Below, piece by piece: positions 15,084 to 23,009 of a stretch of 38,829 bases of DNA; positions within the stretch are counted from its first letter, which is position 1; every line of letters starts with the position of its first letter. The stretch covers positions 1 through 38,829 of the forward strand of contig JBBRCX010000040.1 of NCBI GenBank assembly GCA_038204465.1, in the 5' to 3' direction. This DNA comes from JBBRCX01 sp038204465 (GTDB lineage Bacteria; Planctomycetota; Phycisphaerae; Tepidisphaerales; Tepidisphaeraceae). The position numbers and the translations under genes were made by a program. The notes beneath the pieces were generated by a model. The model saw only the letters and a list, made by a program, of their open reading frames with translations. It did no database searches and had not been told where the DNA came from.

Positions 15084-17072
15084 ATGGCCAGCGCAGTGAA
15101 CTGGGGGATTATCGGGACCGGAAACATCGCCCGGACGTTCGCCAAAGGCGTCGCGGGGTCCCGCACGGGCAAGCTCGCGGCGGTCGGGAGCAGATCGCAG
15201 GCGTCAGCGGACAAGTTTGGCGATGAGTTCAAGGTGCCCCACCGCCATCCCAGCTACGACGCGCTGCTGGCCAACAAGGACGTACAGGCGGTCTACATCT
15301 CGACGCCCCATCCACTGCACGCTGAGTGGGCGATCAAAGCCGCCGATGCGGGGAAACACATTCTGTGCGAGAAGCCGATCGGGATTAACTTCGCGGAGGC
15401 GATGGCGATTGTCGAAGCGGCGCAGCGGAACGACGTCTTCCTGATGGAAGCGTTCATGTACCGCTGCCATCCGCAGACACACAAGCTTGTGCAACTCTTG
15501 CGCGAGAAGGCGATCGGTGACGTACGGATCGTCAACGCCACCTTCAGCTTCCACTGGCCGATCCCGTTCGACCCAAAAAGCCGGCTGGTCAGCAACGCGC
15601 TCGCCGGAGGCGGAATATTGGACGTCGGCTGCTACTGCACGTCGATGGCAAGGCTCGTCGCGGGCGTGGCTGCCGGAAAGGACTTTGCGGAGCCGCTGGA
15701 CGTGAAGGCGGTCGCTCACCTTGGCAGCACCGGGGTGGATGAGTGGAGCGTCGGCGTGCTGCGGTTTCCCGGGGACATCCTGGCGCAGGTGTCGACGGGC
15801 GTGCAGCTCAACCAGGAGAGCTCCGTGCGCATCTACGGCACGACGGGGAACATCTACCTTCCATCGCCCTGGCTTCCGAGCGAAAACGTGAAGATGGTTG
15901 TGACGCGCAACGGGCAGACCGAAGAGATCACGATTGCCGCCGACCGCAGCCTGTATGCCCTGGAAGCCGACACGGTGGCTGAACACCTGGAGCGCCGGCA
16001 GGCCGCGCCGCCCGCGATGACGTGGGAGGACACGCTGGGCAACATGCGGACGCTCGACCGCTGGCGCGAGTCGATCGGCTTGACCTACGAGTCGGAGAAG
16101 GTGGAGAACCTCAAGCGGCCTGCCGCGGGCAAGCCGCTGCGCGTGCGCCCGAGGAACAACATGAAGTATGGGCGCATCGAGGGGCTGGATAAACCGGTCT
16201 CGCGGCTGGCGGTGGGAACGGACATCACCGGCGCCATCATGCGCGAGGCGATGTTCATCTTCGATGACTACTTCGAGCGCGGCGGCAACGTATTTGACAC
16301 GGCCCACATTTATGGCGTCTCCGACATTCGGCTCGGTCACTGGATACGCACCCGGGGCGTGCGCGACAAGGTGGTGGTGCTCGGCAAAGGGGCGCACACC
16401 CCCAATTGCAACCCCGAGGCCCTTACGGCGCAGCTCACGGAGAGCCTCGAGCGCATGGGGACGGACCACATCGACATCTACATGATGCATCGCGACAACC
16501 CGCAGGTGCCGGTGGGCGAGTTCATCGATGTGCTCAACGAGCACAAGAAGGCCGGCCGGATGCGGGCTTTCGGCGGATCGAACTGGTCGATCGAGCGCGT
16601 GCAGGCGGCCAACGACTACGCGAAGTCGAAAGGGCTGGCGGGCTTCTGTGCGGTGAGCAACAACTTCAGCCTGGCGCGAATGGTTGACCCGGTGTGGGCG
16701 GGATGCATCCAGGCGTCCGATCCCGCGAGCCGGGCGTGGTTCACCAAGACACAGTTGCCGCTGATGCCCTGGTCCAGCCAGGCCCGCGGGTTCTTCACCG
16801 AACGCGCGGCGCCGGAGAAGAAGGATGATGCGGAGCTGGTGCGCTGCTGGTACGCCCAAGACAACTTCCGGCGCAAGCAACGCGTGAACGAGATGGCGGC
16901 GAAGCGCGGCGTCCTTCCGATCACGCTCGCGCTTGCCTATGTGCTGAACCAGCCCTTCCCGACGTTTCCGCTCATCGGGCCGCGGCAGATCTCCGAGACG
17001 CGGACCAGCTTCCCCGCGCTGGATATCGAGCTGTCGCCCGCCGAGCTGCGCTGGTTGAACCTGGAAGATTGA
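15084..17072 (+). CDS. Fused Gfo/Idh/MocA oxidoreductase - aldo/keto reductase
   Basis: One uninterrupted 662-residue frame encodes two redox enzymes. Residues about 1-340 are a Gfo/Idh/MocA dehydrogenase: Rossmann motif GIIGTGNIART (9-19), CEKPIG (catalytic Lys about 96), and a GGGILDVGCYCTSMA segment in the C-terminal substrate domain. Residues about 355-662 are an aldo/keto reductase: FDTAHIYG (Asp and Tyr of the tetrad), VLGKGAH (Lys), MMHRDN (His), and the NADP-binding LIGPRQISE end. All four AKR tetrad residues are present. No signal peptide. A fusion suggests sequential NAD(P)-dependent oxidation and reduction of a sugar or cyclitol, but the substrate is unknown. Gene stands alone with a terminator at 17089. 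Confidence 0.9.
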   Translation: MASAVNWGIIGTGNIARTFAKGVAGSRTGKLAAVGSRSQASADKFGDEFKVPHRHPSYDALLANKDVQAVYISTPHPLHAEWAIKAADAGKHILCEKPIGINFAEAMAIVEAAQRNDVFLMEAFMYRCHPQTHKLVQLLREKAIGDVRIVNATFSFHWPIPFDPKSRLVSNALAGGGILDVGCYCTSMARLVAGVAAGKDFAEPLDVKAVAHLGSTGVDEWSVGVLRFPGDILAQVSTGVQLNQESSVRIYGTTGNIYLPSPWLPSENVKMVVTRNGQTEEITIAADRSLYALEADTVAEHLERRQAAPPAMTWEDTLGNMRTLDRWRESIGLTYESEKVENLKRPAAGKPLRVRPRNNMKYGRIEGLDKPVSRLAVGTDITGAIMREAMFIFDDYFERGGNVFDTAHIYGVSDIRLGHWIRTRGVRDKVVVLGKGAHTPNCNPEALTAQLTESLERMGTDHIDIYMMHRDNPQVPVGEFIDVLNEHKKAGRMRAFGGSNWSIERVQAANDYAKSKGLAGFCAVSNNFSLARMVDPVWAGCIQASDPASRAWFTKTQLPLMPWSSQARGFFTERAAPEKKDDAELVRCWYAQDNFRRKQRVNEMAAKRGVLPITLALAYVLNQPFPTFPLIGPRQISETRTSFPALDIELSPAELRWLNLED

Positions 17073-17088
17073 AAGCGGCCGCCAATGA

Positions 17089-17120
17089 AGAGGGCCGCGA
17101 GCGGATGCCCACGGCCCTTT
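17089..17120. terminator. Bidirectional terminator between convergent genes
   Basis: AGGGCCG (17091-17097) pairs with CGGCCCT (17112-17118), flanked by A-rich sequence upstream and TTT downstream. It lies between the oxidoreductase stop and the end of the minus-strand PEP-CTERM gene and can serve both. Confidence 0.6.
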
Positions 17121-17145
17121 CAGTCTCCCCGTCCAGGTGAACGCA

Positions 17146-17832
17146 TCAGGCCCGTCGGCGGCGTGCCATCAGGCCAAGCGCTCCAATTGCCAGAACAGTC
17201 AAGCTGGCCGGCTCCGGGACCACGATGATATCGAAAGCGCTCGGGGCCGCGTTGGCATATGCGGGCCCGCCGAGGTTGGGATCGTAATTGTCCAGGTCCC
17301 AGGAAGTAGCGTAGGTAACGGTGTTGCCGGTGAACTCATCGCGGCGATCGATGGTGAAACCGGTGGTTTCGCCGAGGATGCTACCGGCCGTGATGTAGAC
17401 GGTGCCGATGAGGACGTCGGAGACGCCACCGCCCTGGTCGATGATCACAGGGGGCTGCGTCGAGTCAAAGCCAATGGCGGCGAGAAGCGCAGCGGAGGTG
17501 GCATCGAAACTGGAATCAAACAGTCCATCGGCTCCCCAGCCGGTTGCGCTGTCGTCCGGGAGGATCGACGAGATGCTGGCCGGCTCGGTGGCGAGCAGCG
17601 CATCCTGCAGGATGCTGCAGCCTGCGCCGAGCAGCCCGCCCTCGGAGCCGAGCAGGGAGGGATCTCCGTCGGTAACGGTCTCGCGCAGCAACATCTGCAC
17701 GGCGACCGTCTCGCCCGGGGTGGCCAGGTAGAGGGACTGGTTCGTCACGTAACTGTACATCACCGAGGCTTGCGCCCCGCCGGCCAGGCAGCCGACGCTT
17801 GCGATGATGAAGGTCCAAAGTATTCGACGCAT
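17146..17832 (-). CDS. PEP-CTERM sorting domain protein
   Basis: The start is placed at the ATG at 17832 (MRRILWTFIIASVG), preceded by GGAGAGA; an earlier in-frame start at 17895 would put a charged segment before the signal peptide. The 228-residue protein has a signal peptide ending GGAQAS, a beta-rich body (GETVAVQMLLRET, GTVYITAGSILGE), and a C-terminal VPEPAS, hydrophobic helix (LTVLAIGALGLMA) and RRRRA tail. The GETV..VQMLL pattern resembles cohesin-like or surface beta-sandwich folds, but this is weak. It needs an exosortase encoded elsewhere. It is only 72 bases downstream of the giant MBG-repeat gene on the same strand and could be co-transcribed with it. Confidence 0.88.
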   Translation of the reverse strand: MRRILWTFIIASVGCLAGGAQASVMYSYVTNQSLYLATPGETVAVQMLLRETVTDGDPSLLGSEGGLLGAGCSILQDALLATEPASISSILPDDSATGWGADGLFDSSFDATSAALLAAIGFDSTQPPVIIDQGGGVSDVLIGTVYITAGSILGETTGFTIDRRDEFTGNTVTYATSWDLDNYDPNLGGPAYANAAPSAFDIIVVPEPASLTVLAIGALGLMARRRRA

Positions 17833-17904
17833 CACATTCTCTCCGTCAGTGCGGCCAAAACATCGGACCGCGATTCTCAAAGCTGCATCAGTCACGCGGC
17901 GCCT

Positions 17905-20900
17905 TTAGTAGGCCGCGTAGGTCGTACCAATCCGCAGGCGGAACTGGCCGTTGTCGGTGTTGTTCACCGCGTTGTTGTTGTCGAAGTCGAAGGCGTTGTT
18001 GTACGCCGGGTTGCCGTTGTTCTTGCCGAAGCTCGCCGTGAAGGCGGTCTGGTCGACCGAATTTACGGTGCGATCGCCGTTGATGTCGCCGAACAGGCGG
18101 TGGAACGCGAGCACCTGGTTGATGCCCAAGTCAGCGGTCCCATGATGAACCTTGCTGCCATCGACGTGCAGGTCAAAGACGCCGTCGCCGATCGAGCCGC
18201 CGATGACGCCCGCGCCGCTGAACGTCAGCGTCACGACGCCGCCGGACACGGAGGCGTTCACCGTGGCTGCAACTGTCGTGTTGGTGCCGTGCAGCGTGAG
18301 CGTGAACGCACCGGAATCAATCGTGACCGTATCGTCGAAGGTCACCGACAGCGTCTTGACCATTGAGCGTTGAGCCGCGCCGTTGTTCACCGAGAAGCTG
18401 CTGAACACCGGCGAGCGATCGGTCACGTTCAGGACGCCGTTCACAAAGCTGAAGTCGTAGTTGCCCGAGCCGAGGCTTCCCTGGGCGGCGGTGATCGCAT
18501 AGGCGCCAGGCGTGCTGCTGCCGTCGGCGGTCGTCGTCAGGGACGGCGAGCCGGTGACGTCGCTGGTGCCCAGCGTCTGACCATTCTTGAAGCCCGAATA
18601 GCTGGCGGTGAACGCCGGGTTCGCCTGGCCCTGCTGCCGCGTGGCGTTATTCGCCGTGACGGTGAGCAGCGCCTTGGTGACGTTCAGCGTGCCGCTGGTG
18701 TTGACCACGGTGTAGTTGCCCAGCTTCGAATCCGGGTCGCCGAGCGATGCGGTGATCGCATAGCTGCCCACGTTGCTGTTGGCGCCCGCGGTGCTCGAGT
18801 AGCTGGCGGTGATGTTGTCACCATTCTTCACGCCGGTCAGGGTGCCGGTGAAGGTCGGGTTCGAGTCGCCATACTCACGGGAGGCATCGTCGACAGAGAC
18901 GTTGAGGGACGCCGCCGTCACAGTGAGCGTGCCGGGGGTGTTGCTGACCGTGTAGTTTCCGAGCTTGCTGTCCGGATCGGCGAGCGTCGCGGTGATCGCA
19001 TAGCCGCCGACGTTGCTGGCCGCGGTCGCGGTGGTGCTGTAGCTGGCGGTGATGTTGTCACCGTTCTTGATGCCGGTGATCGAGCCCGTGAGGGTCGGGT
19101 TGGCATCGCCGTACTCTCGCGAGTCGTTGTTCGCGGTCACCGTGAGGGCGGCTGCCGTGACCGTGAGGCTGCCAGGTGTATTGGTGACGGTGTAGTTGCC
19201 GAGCTTGGAACCCGGATCGTTCAGCGCCGCGGTGATCGCGTAGCTGCCGACGTCGCTGGCCGCGGTCGCGGTGGTGCTGCGGGTCGCGGTGATGTTGTCG
19301 GAGTTCTTGATGCCGCTGATGCTGCCGGTGAAGCTCGGGTTGGCGTCGCCGTATCCGCGTGACGCGTTGTTGGTCGTCACCGTCAGGGCCGCGGCGGTGA
19401 TGGTCAGCGTCCCGCTGTTGTTCGTAATGGTGTAGTTGCCGAGCTTCGAATCGGGATCGTTCAGCGTAGCGGTGATCGCATAGCCGCCGACGTTGCTGGC
19501 CGCGGTCGCGGTCGTGCTGTAGCTGGCGGTGATGTTGTCACCGTTCTTGATGCCGGTGATCGAGCCCGTGAGGGTCGGGTTGGCATCGCCGTACTCACGC
19601 GAGTCATTGTTCGCGGTCACCGTGAGGGCGGCCGCCGTGACCGTGAGGCTGCCAGGCGTATTGGTGACCGTGTAGTTCCCGAGCTTGGAACCCGGATCGT
19701 TCAGCGCCGCGGTGATCGCGTAGCTGCCGACGTCGCTGGCCGCGGTCGCGGTGGTGCTGCGGGTCGCGGTGATATTGTCGGAGTTCTTGATGCCGCTGAT
19801 GCTGCCCGAGAAGCTCGGATTGGCATCGCCATACCCGCGTGACGCGTTGTTGGTCGTCACCGTCAGGGCCGCGGCGGTGACGGTCAGTGTGCCGTTGGCG
19901 AACGTAAACGAGTAATTGCCCGAAGCGAGCGTGCCGGCGGCGGCAGTGATCGTTGCGGCGCCAACGTTGGTCGCGGCCGTGGCGGTGGTCGTAAGGCTGG
20001 GAGCGCCCGTCACGCCGCTGGTGCCGAGGGTCTGGCCGTTCTTGAAGCCGGAATAGCTGGCGGTGAAGCTCGGGTTGGCGTCGCCGTAGATTCGCGAGGC
20101 CGGGTTCGCGGTCACAGTCAACGCAGCCTTGCTGATGGTGAGCGTGCCGTTGGCGAACGTAAACGAGTAATTGCCCGAAGCGAGTGTGCCGGCGGCGGCG
20201 GTGATGGTTGCGGTGCCGACGTTGGTCGTGGCGGTGGCGGTCGTCGTGAGGCTCGGCGAGCCGGACACGCCGCTGCTGCCCAGGTTCTCACCGTTCTTAA
20301 AGCCGCTGTACGAAGCGGTGAAGGTCGGATTGGCATCGCCGTAAAGGCGCGACGCCGGATCAGCGGTGACGGTCAGCGCCGCCTTGTTGATGGTCAGTGT
20401 GCCGTTGGCGAAGGTGAAGCTGTAATTACTCGCCGCAAGGGTGCCATTGGCGGCGGTGATCGTCGCGGTGCCGACCGCGGTGGTTGCGGTGGCCGTGGTG
20501 GTGAGGCTCGGCGAGCCGGACACGCCGCTGCTGCCCAGCTTCTCACCGTTCTTGAAGCCGCTGTAGGAAGCGGTGAACGTCGGATTGGCATCGCCGTAAA
20601 GGCGCGAGGTCGGATCGGCCGTCACGGTGAGCGCGGCCTTGTTGATGGTCAGTGTGCCGTTGGCGAACGTGAAGCTGTAGTTGCTGGCAGCGAGCGTGCC
20701 GGTGGCGGCGGTGATCGTCGCCGTGCCGACTGCCGTGGTCGCGGTGGCGGTGGTGGTGAGGCTGGGCGAGCCTGTCACTCCGCTGGTGCCGAGGGTCTGC
20801 CCGTTCTTGAAACCTGAATAGCTGGCAGTGAAGGTCGGGTTGGCATCGCCGTAAAGGCGCGAGGCCGGGTCCGCGGTCACGGTCAACGCAGCCTTGTTAA

Positions 20901-21984
20901 CGGTCTGGGTGATGCCGGCGGAGGTGCTGGTGGCATGCCCGCCGTCACCTCCGTAGACCGCCGTGATGGTGTGGGCCGCGGCGGTCAAGGCGGTGGTGGC
21001 GAAGGTCGCCTGCCCGGAGCCATTGAGCGTGCCGGTGCCAAGCGTGGCGGCGCCGTCCTTGAAGGTGACGGTCCCGGTGGCCGGGCCGGCCCCGCCGGTG
21101 ACGGTCGCCGTGAAGGTAACGGACTGGCCGTACGTGGTCGGCGTCAAGCTCGAGCTGACGGTTGTGGTAGTGGCACCGATCGTTAGCGTGCCGTTATTGC
21201 TGAAGACGTCAGCGCCACTCGTGGCAGTCACGGTGAAGGTATACACACCGGCCGCGGCGGCATTGGTGGTTGTGATGGTCAGCGTGGAATTCGGTGTGTT
21301 GGAAGACACACTGGCCGGGGAGAAGGCGCCGCTGGCTCCGCTGGGCAGGCCGGAAATGGTTAGCGCCGCCGTGACGGAGGAGCCGCTGCCGGTGTAAGTC
21401 GTGCTGATCGCGTACGTCGCAGATCCGGCAGTGCCTGGCGTGAGTGTGCCGCTCTGAGCACCGACGCTGACGCCGCTGAGGTGGATTGCGTCCGTGAACG
21501 TGGTCGTCGCAACCCTGCCTGAAGTCAGACCGGTGGCGGTAAGTTGGAGTGAGTGGTCCAGTTCGGACTGCAGGACCAACCAGGTCGATTTGAACCCGCC
21601 CAGATCGCCCGCGCGGACGATCCACGGATCGTGCTCGGGCCCGGTGCTCGGACTGCCGTCGTTTCGATCGATCTCAAGCTGGACGTACTCGGTGGAGAGG
21701 AATCCCTTGCCAGTGATCTTGACGGTCTCGCCGGGCGCATAGTCCAGTTTGTCGGTGGTGATCGAGGCCTGCACGACCGGCTGGAAGATACCGCTGCTCG
21801 TGGAAGCGGTCATCGGCGCGGGCGTCAGAGTCGTAGTGGAAAGCAGCGTACGGGATTCGAGCTGCTCGAGCGCCCAGCTCACGGCAGCCTGCTGCTGACG
21901 GGCCGCGCGGCGGCTGCGGAAGGACTGGGCGCTTTTGCGCGTCTGAGGGGACTTGAGGAAACGAGCCAGGTAGTCGAATTTCAC
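17905..21984 (-). CDS. Giant surface protein with LEPR-XLL motif, Ig-like domain, ten MBG/YDG repeats and dockerin-like end
   Basis: The GTG start at 21984 has AGGAG seven bases upstream. The 1359-residue product begins with a basic region and ALEQLESRTLLS (LEPR-XLL variant, about 38-49). Later come beta-sandwich segments, a bacterial Ig-like domain (about 275-360; TVTFKDGAATLGTGTL), then ten repeats of 80-85 residues (about 362-1186), each with a core like ALTVTADPASRLYGDANP, the MBG/YDG type found in adhesins. After a beta-sandwich typical of planctomycete surface proteins, the C-terminus has FGDINGDRTVNSVDQ and FDFDNNNAVNNTDN, two Ca-binding loops of dockerin type I (about 1297-1355). No PEP-CTERM tail. 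Probably an extracellular adhesin or matrix protein. Confidence 0.9.
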   Translation of the reverse strand: MKFDYLARFLKSPQTRKSAQSFRSRRAARQQQAAVSWALEQLESRTLLSTTTLTPAPMTASTSSGIFQPVVQASITTDKLDYAPGETVKITGKGFLSTEYVQLEIDRNDGSPSTGPEHDPWIVRAGDLGGFKSTWLVLQSELDHSLQLTATGLTSGRVATTTFTDAIHLSGVSVGAQSGTLTPGTAGSATYAISTTYTGSGSSVTAALTISGLPSGASGAFSPASVSSNTPNSTLTITTTNAAAAGVYTFTVTATSGADVFSNNGTLTIGATTTTVSSSLTPTTYGQSVTFTATVTGGAGPATGTVTFKDGAATLGTGTLNGSGQATFATTALTAAAHTITAVYGGDGGHATSTSAGITQTVNKAALTVTADPASRLYGDANPTFTASYSGFKNGQTLGTSGVTGSPSLTTTATATTAVGTATITAATGTLAASNYSFTFANGTLTINKAALTVTADPTSRLYGDANPTFTASYSGFKNGEKLGSSGVSGSPSLTTTATATTAVGTATITAANGTLAASNYSFTFANGTLTINKAALTVTADPASRLYGDANPTFTASYSGFKNGENLGSSGVSGSPSLTTTATATTNVGTATITAAAGTLASGNYSFTFANGTLTISKAALTVTANPASRIYGDANPSFTASYSGFKNGQTLGTSGVTGAPSLTTTATAATNVGAATITAAAGTLASGNYSFTFANGTLTVTAAALTVTTNNASRGYGDANPSFSGSISGIKNSDNITATRSTTATAASDVGSYAITAALNDPGSKLGNYTVTNTPGSLTVTAAALTVTANNDSREYGDANPTLTGSITGIKNGDNITASYSTTATAASNVGGYAITATLNDPDSKLGNYTITNNSGTLTITAAALTVTTNNASRGYGDANPSFTGSISGIKNSDNITATRSTTATAASDVGSYAITAALNDPGSKLGNYTVTNTPGSLTVTAAALTVTANNDSREYGDANPTLTGSITGIKNGDNITASYSTTATAASNVGGYAITATLADPDSKLGNYTVSNTPGTLTVTAASLNVSVDDASREYGDSNPTFTGTLTGVKNGDNITASYSSTAGANSNVGSYAITASLGDPDSKLGNYTVVNTSGTLNVTKALLTVTANNATRQQGQANPAFTASYSGFKNGQTLGTSDVTGSPSLTTTADGSSTPGAYAITAAQGSLGSGNYDFSFVNGVLNVTDRSPVFSSFSVNNGAAQRSMVKTLSVTFDDTVTIDSGAFTLTLHGTNTTVAATVNASVSGGVVTLTFSGAGVIGGSIGDGVFDLHVDGSKVHHGTADLGINQVLAFHRLFGDINGDRTVNSVDQTAFTASFGKNNGNPAYNNAFDFDNNNAVNNTDNGQFRLRIGTTYAAY
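18430..20910 (-). repeat. Ten tandem MBG/YDG-type coding repeats (240/255-base units)
   Basis: Repeats 1-4 and 10 (in protein order) have a long form of about 85 residues (SYSGFKNGQTLGTSGV core), and repeats 5-9 a short form of about 80 residues (GSISGIKNSDNITA core). Repeats 5-6 and 7-8 form a duplicated pair: plus-strand blocks beginning at 18901 and 19381 match at a 480-base offset, with some 60-base lines identical (19201 vs 19681) or differing by one base (19261 vs 19741). Confidence 0.92.
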
Positions 21985-22695
21985 TTTGCCACTCCTAGTC
22001 GGCAGCAGCCGCCCTACCCGCGAACGGGCAGACCGAGGCCTTCGGTCAAGGCAGATGCGGCCTTCGATGATCGATCAGCTTCAGGTTTCGCGGCAAAACA
22101 GCCCGCGTCGCCTCCACACACTGTTCTTACAAACTGACGGAGATGTGGCTGTGGCGTCCGCACCCACGGACGATTTTCTTCCCTTCCACAAGCATCATTC
22201 TCCCCTAACACAAGTTAGATTCTGCCATTATCATTCGTTCTCTGACCGCAGTGGTCTCGCTACAGCGCTTGTGGCGCTGCCAACGTCAGTGCTGACGGAG
22301 CCGAACCAATTCGAGCCAAGCACGCACTCGCGGTGCGGACCAGGCCGAATCCTGATGCCCTCTGCTGCAAGACAGCGGGCGCCAGTTACTCCGGGCAAAC
22401 CGAATCAGCCATCCGTGATGAACTAAAAGTTACGACTGCCGAGATGACCCCAGCTCCCACTCCGTTTTTATCGAGCCGCGACGCTTGCCCGTCGCGGTCA
22501 CGATGGTCCGGATAATATTGCTGCTTGCGAGCGATGCAAGCAAAAACCCGGAATTATTTTGAGCATCTTTCAAAGTTAGCGCATCCAACCAAACACAAAT
22601 GTGAAACTGGCGAATCTGAACGCGCTCTGAATCGAATCCGTCGCGCATTCGCCCTCACAAGATACCTCGGAAGACTGTCGATTGGTTGAGAATCA
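21985..22695. other. Long non-coding region upstream of the MBG-repeat gene
   Basis: No reading frame here has a convincing start site and protein-like composition. It contains a perfect eight-pair hairpin (CCGCGACG-CTTGCC-CGTCGCGG, near 22475-22497) and a six-pair one (GCTTGC..GCAAGC, near 22522-22540). Neither is followed by a T run in the direction of a known gene. The promoter of the minus-strand MBG-repeat gene should be in the first part. Confidence 0.5.
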
Positions 22696-22729
22696 GTGGC
22701 GAATTTAGAAACGCATCCCCTGCTGCCCG

Positions 22730-22925
22730 GAGTTTGGGGAACTCATAACGCCCGTGCGGCCTTCGGGATGGTAAAGCCCTGGCACCTGGCAACGGGTGAT
22801 CTCGCCCGACGAGGAAATGTACGGCGGAGGACGCTCCTCTCGTCGGTAAAGGAATCTTTCGATGGATACAACCGACGCGGTTTGAACGACCGCTCTGCGG
22901 ATGTCCGCGCCACCCCCCAGGGTGG
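22730..22925 (+). ncRNA. Candidate structured RNA upstream of leuC
   Basis: Eight short hairpins lie in about 196 bases: GAGTT/AACTC (22730-22744), CCCG/CGGG (22751-22767), CACC/GGTG (22783-22798), an outer CCGACGAG/CTCGTCGG (22806-22813 with 22839-22846) enclosing GGAG/CTCC (22826-22837), GCGGT/ACCGC (22877-22893), GCGG/CCGC (22897-22908) and CCACCC/GGGTGG (22910-22925). The eight-pair stem with a nested hairpin is the strongest part. I could not match it to a known riboswitch, RNase P, tmRNA or SRP RNA. Strand is assumed from leuC. A GC-rich genome makes short hairpins by chance, so this is only a candidate. Confidence 0.35.
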
Positions 22926-22968
22926 TCTATGTGAAACCAGGCAAATGGCGGGGGAAACTCCGCGGGGC

Positions 22969-22974
22969 TATACT
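22969..22974 (+). promoter_or_regulatory. Possible -10 element of leuC
   Basis: TATACT lies 35 bases before the leuC ATG. No good -35 box is seen at 16-18 bases upstream. If it is used, the hairpin region at 22730-22925 would be upstream of the leuC transcript rather than a leader. Confidence 0.3.
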
Positions 22975-23009
22975 GGTAGGTTCGGGTTTACACGAGACAG
23001 GAGCACGCA

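Noticed and set aside
15204..16880. 558-residue minus-strand frame opposite the oxidoreductase fusion
   Set aside because: Composition is antisense-like (Arg, His, Val) with no motif, while the plus strand has complete Gfo/Idh/MocA and AKR motifs.
22475..22497. Eight-pair hairpin as a terminator
   Set aside because: No T run in either direction and no gene ends near it.
22806..22846. Partial similarity to glmS ribozyme (GACGAGGA..CGGCGGA)
   Set aside because: The glmS core and its downstream glmS gene are absent, and the rest of the consensus does not fit.
22910..22930. AGGGTGGT resembling the T-box sequence
   Set aside because: It forms one arm of a local hairpin, lacks the ACCGCG continuation, and no Stem I specifier or AGTA box was found.
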